NCBI GenBank assembly: GCA_016188575.1
Contig: JACPHN010000149.1
Location: 1 to 47,921 of the forward strand
Source of the DNA: Candidatus Schekmanbacteria bacterium
GTDB taxonomy: Bacteria; CSSED10-310; JACPHN01
Reading direction: 5' to 3'
DNA length: 47,921 nucleotides
The notes under the pieces: generated by a model
The model's input: the letters and a program-made list of their open reading frames with translations, nothing else
What the model was told of the DNA's origin: nothing
Database searches by the model: none
Program-made: the position numbers and the translations under genes
In this document: in pieces, positions 24,005-31,860 of the stretch
Layout of the letters: every line of letters starts with the position of its first letter
Position numbering within the stretch: position 1 is the first letter of the stretch

Positions 24005-26503
24005 ATGAATCCTGACGCCGCACTGATGAAGCCGTCCAGGCCCTTTGCCACGCCCCTGGTCCGCGCGATCCTGGGCCCCACCAACACGGGCAAGACCTAC
24101 CGCGCGATCCAGCAAATGCTGACGCATCACACGGGAATGCTCGGTCTGCCGCTGCGACTTCTGGCGCGCGAGGTCTACGATCGGGTTGCGGCGCAAGTCG
24201 GCGAGCGCGCCGTCGCGCTGATCACGGGTGAGGAGCGGCGCGCACCGCGCGGCGCCCGCTATTTCGTGTGCACCGTGGAATCCATGCCGCTGGACCACCC
24301 CGTGGACTTCCTGGCCGTCGATGAAATCCAGCTCGCGGGCAGCCGCCAGCGCGGCCACGTCTTTACGGACCGCCTGCTGCGGGCGCGCGGGACGCGCGAG
24401 ACCATGTTTCTCGGCTCCGATACCATCGCGCCGCTTCTCAAGGCGTTGTTGCCGCACGTAGCGGTTGAACGGTACGAGCGATTCTCGCGCCTGAGCTACG
24501 CCGGCAGGAAGCGTCTGGGAGCAATGCCGCGGCGATCGGCCATCGTCGCCTTCTCGGCAGCGCACGTCTATGAGCTCGCCGAGCAGATGCGCGGCCGCTA
24601 CGGCGGCACCGCCGTCGTTCTGGGGGCGCTGTCGCCGCGCACGCGCAACGCGCAGGTGGCCATGTATCAGGCCGGGGACGTCCAGCACCTCGTCGCCACC
24701 GACGCCATCGGCATGGGGCTCAACATGGACCTCAACCACGTGGCGCTGGCAGGGACACAGAAGTTCGACGGCAACCGATTTCGCGAGCTCGAGGTCGACG
24801 AGCTCGCGCAGATCGCCGGACGCGCCGGGCGCTACAAGCGGGACGGCACCTTCGGCGTGACCGGCGCGCTCGAGGGCCTACCCGGTGATGTCGTCGCGGC
24901 CATTGAACACCACGAGTTTCCGCGGCTGCAGCGGGTTTATTACCGCAACAGCGATCTCGCCTTCGACACCCTGGCGAACCTGCTCCGCTCGCTGGACGCG
25001 CCCGCGCCGCGCGATTTCCTGATCGCGGTTCACGACGGCGACGATCATGAGGCGTTGCGACGCCTGGCACGGCTGGAAGACGTGCAGCGCCGCGCGACCT
25101 CGCCCAACGCCTTGCGGCTGCTGTGGGAGGTCGCTTCCATCCCCGACTACCGGCAGTCGCTCACCAACGACCACACTGAAATGCTGGCGGACATCTTTCG
25201 CCAGCTCACCGACAGCGCGGGCCGCCTGGACGATGAGTGGATCGCGCGACGCATCGGTCGCCTCGACAACTGCGAGGGGGACCTGGACTTGTTGATGACG
25301 CGCATCGCGTGGATTCGCACCTGGACCTACATCACCCACCGGTCGGGATGGGTGGCCGACCCGGAGCACTGGCAAGAGCGTTCGCGGGCAATCGAGGATC
25401 GCCTCTCGGACGCGCTCCACGCGCAGCTCACGCAGCGGTTCGTCGATCAGCGTGTGGCGCTGATCGCGGGGTCCGGCGGCGGGCGCGGTGCGGCAGTGGA
25501 GGCGGGGGTAACGCCGGACGGGACGGTGCGGGCGGGCGGCGCCGTGCTCGGGCGCTTGATCGGTTTTCGCTTTGAGCTCGACCGCGGCGGTGCCACGGCC
25601 CTGGACCGGGCGCTACAAAAAAGCGTGCGGCAGATCGTCGAGCCGCTTCTGCAGCGGCGGGTCGCGGCACTGGTAGAGAGCGAGCACGACGCGTTTGCGC
25701 TCGACGAGCACGGGAGAGTGTGCTGGCGGGGGGTCGTCGTCGCCCGCCTGGAGGCAGGACCGGAGCCGCTGCAGCCCAAGATTTCGCTGGTGCACGCGGA
25801 CGACTTGGACGCGGCGGCGCGCGGGCGGATCCGCGGGCGGCTGCTCACCTGGAGCCGGGAGCTCGCCGCCGAAGTGCTCGGCCCGCTCAATAGCGACGCG
25901 GCGTCCGCCCTGGCCGGGGCGGGCCGGGGCCTGCTCGCGGCTCTGGCCCAGTCGCTTGGCGTGGTGTGCCAGCGCACGGTGGCGGAGCAGGTCGGCGTGC
26001 TGCACAGCGCCGACCGCAAGACGCTCGCTCGGCTCGGCGTGCGCCTGGGCGTGCGCTTCGTGTATGCGCAGCCGCTGCTGCAACCGGTAGCCCAACGTGT
26101 GCGCCTCATTCTCTGGTGTCTGCATCGAGGATTGCTGCCGGCGCTGCTGCCCCCGATCGAGGCTGAGGCGATGATGACGCCGCCAGAATCGGCCACGGAC
26201 GCCTGGCTGCTGGCCGCCGGATACACCAGAGTCGGACCGCGGGCGCTACGGGTGGATGCCTACGAGCGGCTGACCGCGGAGCTCCGGGAGCTCGCGCGCC
26301 AGGGGCCGTTCGCTTTGGGCGAGGTGCCGTCGCGGTGGCTCGGGCTGACCGCGCCGGAGCTCGGCGAGCTGATGCCCTATCTCGGATTCGAGCGCATGGG
26401 GCAAGTGGAGGCCGCGGCGAGGGCGGGGAGCGGGCCGCCGGCGGGGTCGGCGGCGGCGGCGCCCCGCTATCGGCGGGCGCGGCAACCGGTCCGTTCGCCC
26501 TGA
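24005..26503 (+). CDS. SUV3-type (SUPV3L1-like) RNA helicase
   Basis: An 832-residue superfamily-2 helicase. Walker A GPTNTGKT is at 24-31, DEIQ at 106-109, LGSDT at 136-140 (in place of SAT), FSAAHVYELAE at 183-193, ATDAIGMGLNMDLN at 231-244, and QIAGRAGR at 269-276. This set, with GPTNTGKT and the DEIQ box, is typical of mitochondrial/alphaproteobacterial SUV3, which partners RNA degradation. A C-terminal region of about 430 residues, rich in Arg/Ala/Glu, contains the family continuation ALARLGVRLGVRFVYAQPLL. No clear ribosome site is seen at ATG 24005; ATG 24029 (MKPSRPF) is an alternative. The stop TGA (26501-26503) is also the first three bases of repeat R5. Confidence 0.85.
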   Translation: MNPDAALMKPSRPFATPLVRAILGPTNTGKTYRAIQQMLTHHTGMLGLPLRLLAREVYDRVAAQVGERAVALITGEERRAPRGARYFVCTVESMPLDHPVDFLAVDEIQLAGSRQRGHVFTDRLLRARGTRETMFLGSDTIAPLLKALLPHVAVERYERFSRLSYAGRKRLGAMPRRSAIVAFSAAHVYELAEQMRGRYGGTAVVLGALSPRTRNAQVAMYQAGDVQHLVATDAIGMGLNMDLNHVALAGTQKFDGNRFRELEVDELAQIAGRAGRYKRDGTFGVTGALEGLPGDVVAAIEHHEFPRLQRVYYRNSDLAFDTLANLLRSLDAPAPRDFLIAVHDGDDHEALRRLARLEDVQRRATSPNALRLLWEVASIPDYRQSLTNDHTEMLADIFRQLTDSAGRLDDEWIARRIGRLDNCEGDLDLLMTRIAWIRTWTYITHRSGWVADPEHWQERSRAIEDRLSDALHAQLTQRFVDQRVALIAGSGGGRGAAVEAGVTPDGTVRAGGAVLGRLIGFRFELDRGGATALDRALQKSVRQIVEPLLQRRVAALVESEHDAFALDEHGRVCWRGVVVARLEAGPEPLQPKISLVHADDLDAAARGRIRGRLLTWSRELAAEVLGPLNSDAASALAGAGRGLLAALAQSLGVVCQRTVAEQVGVLHSADRKTLARLGVRLGVRFVYAQPLLQPVAQRVRLILWCLHRGLLPALLPPIEAEAMMTPPESATDAWLLAAGYTRVGPRALRVDAYERLTAELRELARQGPFALGEVPSRWLGLTAPELGELMPYLGFERMGQVEAAARAGSGPPAGSAAAAPRYRRARQPVRSP

Positions 26504-26580
26504 AGCCACCGCCTGCTGGACTGCAAGCTGCGCGGAACGCGTATCACCTGGACCCCGGCCCCCGCTTGCGGGGGGAGTGA
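26501..26580. repeat. dispersed hairpin repeat, copy R5
   Basis: TGAAGCCACCGCCTGCTGGA, then AAGCTGCGCGGAACGCGTAT and the hairpin CCCCCGCTTGCGGGGG. It aligns with R1 over its whole length. Its first TGA is the stop codon of the helicase gene. Confidence 0.65.
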
Positions 26581-26735
26581 CGGCATACGCGTCGGATAGG
26601 ACGGATGTCGCTTCCTGCCCCTCCCGCCACTTGTGGGGCCCACTCGACCCGCAACGATGAGGGCTTCGTAGGGGTTTCGGGGAGCTGGCGAAGGGCATCG
26701 TCCGTGGTTTCGTCGGTGCCTGGGTGCGGGCCTCC

Positions 26736-26923
26736 GGACCGGCCAGACTTGCCGCAGATAAAACATCTGAGGCGATTCTGGCCGCCAATTCGCCTCAATT
26801 CGCCCCGTTACCGGCCACTTTTTGCGCAGATGGCCGTATCTGGGGCGATTATGGCCGGTTTTTCAGGAATTCCCCGGCCAAATTCTCGTTAGATGTTTTA
26901 TCTCATCGGAAAGTGGCCGGTCC
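26736..26923. mobile_element. 188-bp MITE-like element with 33-bp imperfect terminal inverted repeats
   Basis: The outer 10 bp (GGACCGGCCA at 26736-26745 and TGGCCGGTCC at 26914-26923) and the inner 13 bp (AGATAAAACATCT at 26756-26768 and its exact reverse complement at 26891-26903) are perfect. They are separated by the same 10-nt distance on both sides. The 122-bp interior is non-coding. No clear target duplication was seen. Confidence 0.55.
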
Positions 26924-27210
26924 ATCGTCTGATCATCGCGCCCCTGGATGGGAAGGCATATCAAGAAGGCTCAATATGGGGTCTATTGAGCTCATCGGAT
27001 GAGTCCGTGCGCGCGGTCAGAGGAATTCCTTGGCGTTGCCCCTTTACTGAGCCTGCCCGGGCGTGGCCGAAGCTACGGGCAGGTCTTTCGTCAGCTCCCC
27101 GAAACCCCTGCTGTCGGCATCCGCGTTCGCCACGCCAGACGACTTCTTGGGCAACTCCTGGGAAATAGGCTACCGGTTCAGTTGGTGCCCCGATCAGGAG
27201 AAGAATGATC

Positions 27211-27469
27211 CGCGAAGGACACGAAGGACACGAAGGACACGAAGCATGACGGAATTGCTACTGAAAAATGAAGTCTTTTGCGGTAGTCACAGCAAGCTTG
27301 AATGGAAGAGGTTCGTGAAATCATGGGCGTCGGCCAGATCTCCCTTACACGCTCATTCCCTACGGCCGGTCTAGCCTCCGTGCAAGCGCCACGGAAAGCC
27401 GCGACGCCATAAGATGCACGAAAGTTATTAAAACACACCAAGAAAAAAACCTTCGTGTTCTTCGTAGAT
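27211..27469. repeat. GAAGGACAC 9-bp tandem repeat and inverted partner
   Basis: About three and a half copies of CGAAGGACA occur at 27211-27245. An inverted, degenerate partner (CCTTCGTGTTCTTCGTAGAT) is at 27450-27469, about 200 bp away. This type of CTTCGTGTCCTTCGTG repeat is scattered in some environmental genomes. The interior carries no credible gene. Confidence 0.5.
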
Positions 27470-27538
27470 ATAATCTTTAGACCTTCAGCAGTCGTTCCTG
27501 ACGACTCGTTGTTGGTAGACTAATTCCCGGTAGTTGCC

Positions 27539-27865
27539 TTGGCTAGCGCCGAGAAGCTCGAAGACGCCTTCGCGCCGCACCAGGGCGGCGCCTGGGGGAG
27601 CTCGGCGGCGGCTCGCCTCGACCCGCTGCTCGATGACGCGGCGCGGGAGTACGCGGAGCAGGTTCACGCCTACCGCGCCCTGCAGAAGGCTGAGACGGAC
27701 CGCGCCCGGGCAGCGGACGAGGCGCGAAGAGAGCTCGTGAGCTTCCGCCGGGTCGTGCGGGTCATCTTCGGCCGCAAGTCTCGCGAGTACCGCGATCTGG
27801 CCGATCGCCGCCATACCGGCGAGCCCGCGGCGGCGCCAGGTGCTCAAGACCAGCCTCCCGCATGA
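27539..27865 (+). CDS. hypothetical helical protein
   Basis: 108 residues if the TTG at 27539 is used; an in-frame TAG just upstream (27530) limits extension. The product is Ala/Arg-rich and helical: AREYAEQVHAYRALQKAETD, then ELVSFRRVVRVIFGRKSREY. No ribosome site is evident and no family is recognised. The opposite strand also carries a similar-length open frame (27485-27847). Regular amino-acid composition favours the plus strand, weakly. It may be a remnant of a longer gene. Confidence 0.35.
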   Translation: MASAEKLEDAFAPHQGGAWGSSAAARLDPLLDDAAREYAEQVHAYRALQKAETDRARAADEARRELVSFRRVVRVIFGRKSREYRDLADRRHTGEPAAAPGAQDQPPA

Positions 27866-27995
27866 TCCCCGCTGGCGACGCCGATTGCTGACTCCGAGCT
27901 GCCAGCCGTGCGCCAGAGGCGGACAAAGAGCAGGACGCGGTCGAGGTCGTAGCCCTCAGGGAGGCGGGAATCCAGAAGGGCGTGGTCCGGACCCG

Positions 27996-28162
27996 CCTCC
28001 GGAGAGTGGTGGGACTTCTCCAGAGAATGGTAGCCCACCTCCGGAGAATGGCAAGACGGCCCCGGAGAATGGTAAGACGGCCGCGGCCAATAGTGAGATG
28101 CCCCCCGGAACGGTAAGACGGCCCCGGAGAATAAGAAGCGGCCTCCGGCGGTTGGGGAGACG
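27996..28162. repeat. 21-bp tandem repeat (about eight units)
   Basis: Units of the form CCTCCGGAGAATGGNAAGACG start at 27996, 28017, 28038, 28059, 28080, 28101, 28121 and 28142. The sixth is 20 bp, which breaks the phase. In one plus-strand frame the first five encode seven-residue repeats PPESGGT, SPENGSP, PPENGKT, APENGKT and AAANSEM. The surrounding frame has no convincing start or homology, so I annotate only the repeat. Confidence 0.7.
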
Positions 28163-28220
28163 CCTGGCGCGGGGACCGCGGACGCGGCGGTAACGCCAAG
28201 CAGGGACAGGGCAGGCGACC

Positions 28221-28256
28221 AGTAGGGATGCCGGCCTGAAGGCTGGCATTCCTACT
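28221..28256. repeat. REP-like hairpin between convergent genes
   Basis: AGTAGGGATGCCGGCCT, a GA loop, then the complementary arm AGGCTGGCATTCCTACT give a 17-bp stem with two G-U-compatible mismatches. It lies between the plus-strand hypothetical gene and the minus-strand GrpE-like remnant, whose TAG stop (28252-28254) is inside it. There is no T-run, so it is more likely a repetitive palindrome than a simple terminator. Confidence 0.6.
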
Positions 28257-28777
28257 GATCGGGCGTCGCGAGCTCCGGCGTCGGCCGCGGCGGGCGCGGC
28301 GCAGCGAGCTCCCAAAGCACGGCCGCGAGTGTCGCGCGGGTCTCGGGCTCGTCGAGGAGCTGGCGTGCTCGCCTTGCGCGTTGCAGCCCCGCGACCAGCT
28401 CACCTTGCCCCAAGTGCCAGAGGGCCTGGCGGCGCAGCGTCTCCGCGGCGGCGGAGCAGCGGCGGAGCGAGCTCCCTGTCGAGACGGGCGGCGGCCTGTT
28501 GGAGCTGCTCCTCTCTGGCGCGCTGGCGCGCGGTCGCTCCGGCCCTCTCCGCGCGGAGCTCGGCGAGCAGCTCGAGTGTCTGATCGCGGACGCTGCGGGA
28601 TGCCGTGGTCTCTTGCCTGACTTCGCGCCGCAATGCGGCCATTTCACCCAGAAGGGTCCGCAGGTCCACTTCCGGCGCCGGCACGAGCTCTTCCAGGGTG
28701 ATCGCCCGGCCCGCCGCGATTTCCGAAAGCACCAGACTGCGCATTCGGTCGTCGCCAAGCAGGTCGTTTCCGGTCAT
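28252..28777 (-). pseudogene. frameshifted GrpE-like nucleotide-exchange-factor remnant of an accessory Hsp70 module
   Basis: The start is ATG 28777, with AGAGGA upstream. The first ~100 residues read MTGNDLLGDDRMRSLVLSEI and, from about residue 40, VDLRTLLGEMAALRREVRQE, a pattern I associate with GrpE-like proteins of accessory Hsp70 clusters. At ~28442-28472 the coding signal moves to another frame (a +1 change), giving AAAETLRRQALWHLGQGEL and LDEPETRATLAAVLWELA, and ending in the hairpin at 28252. Either the gene is broken or the sequence carries a 1-nt error in a CCGCCG-rich stretch. Confidence 0.5.
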
Positions 28778-28805
28778 TTCGCTTCCTCTCCGCGAAGCTC
28801 GGCAT

Positions 28806-29108
28806 TCAGACCGCCTGCTGCAGGACCGCGGCAAGCTCGGTCGGCTGTAGCCTGGGGCGCTCCGTGGCGATGATCACATCATCGGTTGGCAGCAGCGCCG
28901 CCAACATTTCGGGAGGCATCAACAGCAGCCGGGCGCGCGACCACCGATCCCCGAAGAGCTCGTAGGCGCGCCGAATCACGGCGAACTGGGCGGGCGCCCG
29001 GTCTGGCGGGTAGAGCTGCACGAGGCGTCCATAGCGCTTCTCCACCTCCTCGTCGGTGGGGCAGGTTTGGCCGTCGAGCCCGACGCCGAGCACGAGAAAA
29101 GGGTCCAT
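28806..29108 (-). CDS. degenerate J-domain protein
   Basis: A 100-residue protein with the helical layout of an N-terminal J-domain: DPFLVLGV, DEEVEKRYGRLVQLYPPDRA and AQFAVIRRAYELFGDRWSRA. The catalytic HPD is replaced by PPD, as in the variant J-proteins found with accessory Hsp70s, so classic stimulation of Hsp70 ATPase is uncertain. The ATG at 29108 is preceded by GGAG. It lies 28 bp before the GrpE-like start and 30 bp after the end of the helical protein. No Hsp70 gene is present in the window. Confidence 0.6.
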   Translation of the reverse strand: MDPFLVLGVGLDGQTCPTDEEVEKRYGRLVQLYPPDRAPAQFAVIRRAYELFGDRWSRARLLLMPPEMLAALLPTDDVIIATERPRLQPTELAAVLQQAV

Positions 29109-29138
29109 GTCAAGGCTCCAGGATCATTGAGTCGGGCG

Positions 29139-29935
29139 CTACTGAGGCTCGCCCCGCTTCGTCGGCAGTCGATGCTGCCGTTGGCCACGCCCGGACGCGC
29201 CCGGTTTACGCGCGGCCGCGGATCTGCCCGCCCCGAGCAGCCACCTGATCATTTCCCTGAGACTCCTCAGCACGTTCGCGGTGCCGCCGATGCTGAAGGC
29301 GCTCAGCAGCACGTCATCCTCCGACACATCCGCGTCGCCGGAGGTAGCGAACTGCCGCGCGAGATCGACGAGAGTGCCCTCGTGTTTGCGAATGGCGTCG
29401 TCGAGCTCGGCGCGCGCCTCTGCAAAGTAAGGCGGGGCTTGCCGAGCCGCAAGGCCGTCTCGTACCGTTTCAAAGTGAAAAGGACAGCGTCGGGGTGGGC
29501 TCGCTGCGCTCGCTCGGCCCAGGTCAGGGTGGTCTCCGAGTCCTCGGCGCAAGCGAGAACCCGCAGGAGGAACGTCTTGTCGGTGATGGAGCCGTCCCGG
29601 CGGTCCATCACCTGGGTCATTATCCGCACCAGTCGTGCTGAGGGGCGTTCCTGGAAAGACGCCGCCTGGGAACAGGTGTCGGCGAGGTGCTTCAAATCCG
29701 AGCCTGTGGTTGCCGCCGCAATGAGGTCCTCCACGACAACGGGGGAAGCAGGCCGTGGCGCATCGCGAAAGGAGCTCGGCGGCGCGCTGCCGAAGCGATG
29801 ATCACAGGCGGCGCACAAGCTGGCGAGCCGCCACGCGGACTGCGGATGGCGAGCTTCGGCCTGCGCGATCATCTCGGGCACGCGCGCGCCCTCGCCCCAC
29901 CAGCTTTCCATGGAGATCCAGTCCGCCAGCGCCAT
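29139..29935 (-). pseudogene. frameshifted helical protein of the accessory chaperone module
   Basis: ATG 29935 is preceded by AGGAG. The first frame gives MALADWISMESWWGEGARVP and continues to a Thr/Leu-rich stretch ending RYETALRLGKP. Near 29430-29440, at a run of four C on the coding strand, the reading must move by one base to continue as PYFAEARAELDDAIRKHEG, FSIGGTANVLRSLREMIRWL and a Gly/Arg tail. The intact protein would be about 265 residues, all-helical. The function is unknown. It precedes the J-domain gene by 30 bp. A missing C is the simplest sequence-error explanation. Confidence 0.5.
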
Positions 29936-30741
29936 CAGCCGCTCCTGCTGGGGAGATTTCTGGCGTCGGCCGCTTGTCGGGTTTCGTCCTTTACACTTCT
30001 TCCCGCCGCAGGGTTCGGCGCACGAGGGGCGCGCTTCATCGCGCCCCAATGCCGGGCCGGGGATCATCTGGCAGAGGATGATCCGCCCCGATTACCGGCC
30101 GCGACGACCGGGCGCGATAAATCGCGCCGCTGCGTCTCGGCCTCAGGTGTAAAGCACATTCCGCCGACGGCAGATTTCTTGGGGTATGGAGGGCGCCCAC
30201 CAGCAGGAAAGGCGCGGCCAATGGCCTGCTGGCGGCTTGCCTTCGCCGGCGGGCCGCTGGCGCCGCGAATATCGAAATCGCAGCCGGATCATCCGGCTCG
30301 CCCTACTGGCGGCGCCGGAGATGTTATGTGTGGACGTCACGTTGAGCGTTTGCGCCCGCCTGGGAACGGCTCGGGTCGGCGGACCTGACAGCGCCGATCC
30401 TGGCAGCGGCTGAGGCGGCGCGACCCGCCTCCTCACGTTGAAGGAACCACCGCAGACCGTGCTCAAGCTATCGGCGACCCCATGTTTAGAGCGACGAGGC
30501 CGCGCTGACAAGTTGGCGGAAACTTGTCGACAAGTTGCGCTCCGCCCGCAGCAGAGGCCCTGACGCCGACGCTGGTGCCCGCGCTGACGAAACGGTCAGT
30601 GCGCCTTGGACGTTCCGCAAGGGCTCGAATCAACGCTGCCGCGCTGATTGGCGAGGTCCTTGCAAATCATGGGAGGGCCTGCCGACGGGACCAGCGAATC
30701 GACATGGCAAGGAGCCGCAGCGTCTAACGCGAGGACGAACT
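29936..30741. other. about 800 bp non-coding region with palindromes
   Basis: It contains the MITE at 29962-30171, a CCAGCAGG...CCTGCTGG hairpin (30200-30232), GCCGGATCATCCGGC near 30290, and the 16-bp perfect palindrome AACTTGTCGACAAGTT at 30521-30536. No credible gene was found. This is also the 5' region of the membrane-protein gene at 30742. Confidence 0.5.
29954..30179. mobile_element. 210-bp palindromic MITE with 8-bp target duplication
   Basis: The direct repeats AGATTTCT at 29954-29961 and 30172-30179 flank an element (29962-30171) with inverted ends GGCGTCGGCCG / CCGCCGACGGC (9 of 11 matches). Inner pairs CTTTACAC (29989) and GTGTAAAG (30147), and GGATCATC (30061) with GATGATCC (30077), make it an extended palindrome. 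It sits just upstream of the ribosome site of the helical protein gene. It encodes nothing, so mobilisation would need a transposase in trans. Confidence 0.6.
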
Positions 30742-31428
30742 ATGAATTTCTACGCAAGCACTGTCCGAAGCACTTACCTCGGCCTTCCACCCCGAGTAGA
30801 TGTCTCGCATGTTCTCCGGCAGCTCGACAAGAGGGTTTCCGAGCTACGTAGGGACCATGTGCTATTCAGCGTCGCCGCAATCCCGGTGATTGCCGTAATC
30901 TGCATCGTCTTTTCGCCGTTCCTCCTGCGCGCTGCCGCGGTCGGGGAGCTCCGCAGCGGAGTGTCTTCTTCTGGGCGCACGTTATCGGCAATAGCGATAG
31001 TTGCTGTCCTTGTGGGTTTCGTCGCCATCATCGGAGTTATTGGACGCCTCTGCAGGCGCAACCTGAGGAAAACGGTCAACTGCGAATCAGCATTGGACCC
31101 ACAGCGCGGTGCGCATAACGCCGTGGCGATCCCTCTGGTGCTTGCTGACTTTGCCCTGGAAGTCGCGCTCGCGATCTTTGATTGGCCGCGCCGATTTCGC
31201 AAACGCGAGGGCGAAATCGCGGCGAGCCTGCTCTTGCTGCTCGCCGGCCGGTCCCCATGGCGCCAAATCGTTGATCGCCTGACCCGACATGGGTACAGCT
31301 CCCGACAAGAGCTGACCCGACTCGCCAGGCGACTCGCAAAGTACGGTCTTCTGGCTGAGCTCACAGCGGACGGCGCCGCCGGTTTCTCGATCAGTGAGCG
31401 AGGCCTGGCGCTCATTAGCAGGCGCTAG
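30742..31428 (+). CDS. small two-TM membrane protein with C-terminal winged-helix-like segment
   Basis: A 228-residue protein. Two hydrophobic segments (FSVAAIPVIAVICIVFSPFL and AIAIVAVLVGFVAIIGVIG) are in the first 100 residues. A basic amphipathic region follows. The last ~60 residues (GYSSRQELTRLARRLAKYGL then AGFSISERGLALI) look like a helix-turn-helix/winged-helix end. ATG 30742 has GAGGA 7 nt upstream. Its stop TAG lies at the border of an inverted-repeat element (31422-31538). No family is recognised and it has no apparent operon partner. Confidence 0.5.
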   Translation: MNFYASTVRSTYLGLPPRVDVSHVLRQLDKRVSELRRDHVLFSVAAIPVIAVICIVFSPFLLRAAAVGELRSGVSSSGRTLSAIAIVAVLVGFVAIIGVIGRLCRRNLRKTVNCESALDPQRGAHNAVAIPLVLADFALEVALAIFDWPRRFRKREGEIAASLLLLLAGRSPWRQIVDRLTRHGYSSRQELTRLARRLAKYGLLAELTADGAAGFSISERGLALISRR

Positions 31429-31538
31429 TGCCTTGTAGCCCTAATTCGTTCCACAATTCGCCCCCCCTTTCATCCCCCCCACTTCGTGGGGGGGATAGAG
31501 GGGGGGCGGTACGGACTTAGGCTACAGCACACTAGCGC
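31422..31538. mobile_element. 117-bp inverted-repeat element (R6) overlapping a stop codon
   Basis: GCGCTAGTGCCTTGTAGCC at 31422 and the near-complement GGCTACAGCACACTAGCGC ending at 31538 form long imperfect arms. Inside is a G/C hairpin (ATCCCCCCC at 31472-31480 with GGGGGGGAT at 31488-31496). The left arm carries the TAG stop of the preceding gene (31426-31428). It resembles the hairpin repeats elsewhere in the window. Confidence 0.5.
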
Positions 31539-31860
31539 GAGTTTTCCAGAGTCGTCGCAGGTCCCCCCGGCAGTCGGCACCTGCCTGGCGGCGCGGAAGG
31601 CCTGAGTCCACCGCCTGATCGACTCTACTCGCTGGGCAAGTGCTCGTTCGCGCGCCAGCTCCCGTCCGACTGGTTGGCGCGCTACGGTTATCGACCCGCG
31701 CTGATCGCAACCTCGCCCAGAGAAGTCGTTCATCGTCGGTCTTCCCGGTTCTCAGAGAGTAGGCGCGAGCGCTTTGTTGCACCATTCCTAATCTCCACCC
31801 CTCTGTCCCCACCACAAGCTGATTGGGAAATGAACAGTTACCCATTCCTCGCCAGCTCAT
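31522..31860 (-). pseudogene. possible DUF559 endonuclease-domain remnant
   Basis: The open frame contains YSLRTGKTDDERLLWARLRS, which looks like the N-terminal RxxxTxxExxLWxxLR pattern of DUF559 restriction-endonuclease-like proteins. The region after it does not continue with the family and other frames carry only weak traces. I regard this as a decayed fragment in a 428-bp stretch (31429-31856) without a real gene. Confidence 0.25.

Larger units (their letters stand above)
26504..27538. other. about 1 kb accessory intergenic region without a credible gene
   Basis: No gene with a ribosome site or recognisable product was found here. It holds R5, a 25-bp inverted repeat pair (26670-26694 and 27085-27109), a MITE-like element between them, a perfect 8-bp hairpin (GCTCAATA at 26969-26976 with TATTGAGC at 26984-26991), a 9-bp tandem repeat (27211-27245) and an AT-rich stretch near 27420-27480. 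Base composition is lower in G+C than the flanks in places, as expected for an insertion hot spot. Confidence 0.55.

Noticed and set aside
27762-28403. Minus-strand frame through the 21-bp repeats encoding a repetitive protein
   Set aside because: No ribosome site and it conflicts with the GrpE-like coding signal on the same strand in another frame.
30143-30511. Minus-strand frame upstream of the helical protein as a transposase fragment
   Set aside because: No transposase motif is visible and the region consists of MITE and hairpin sequence.
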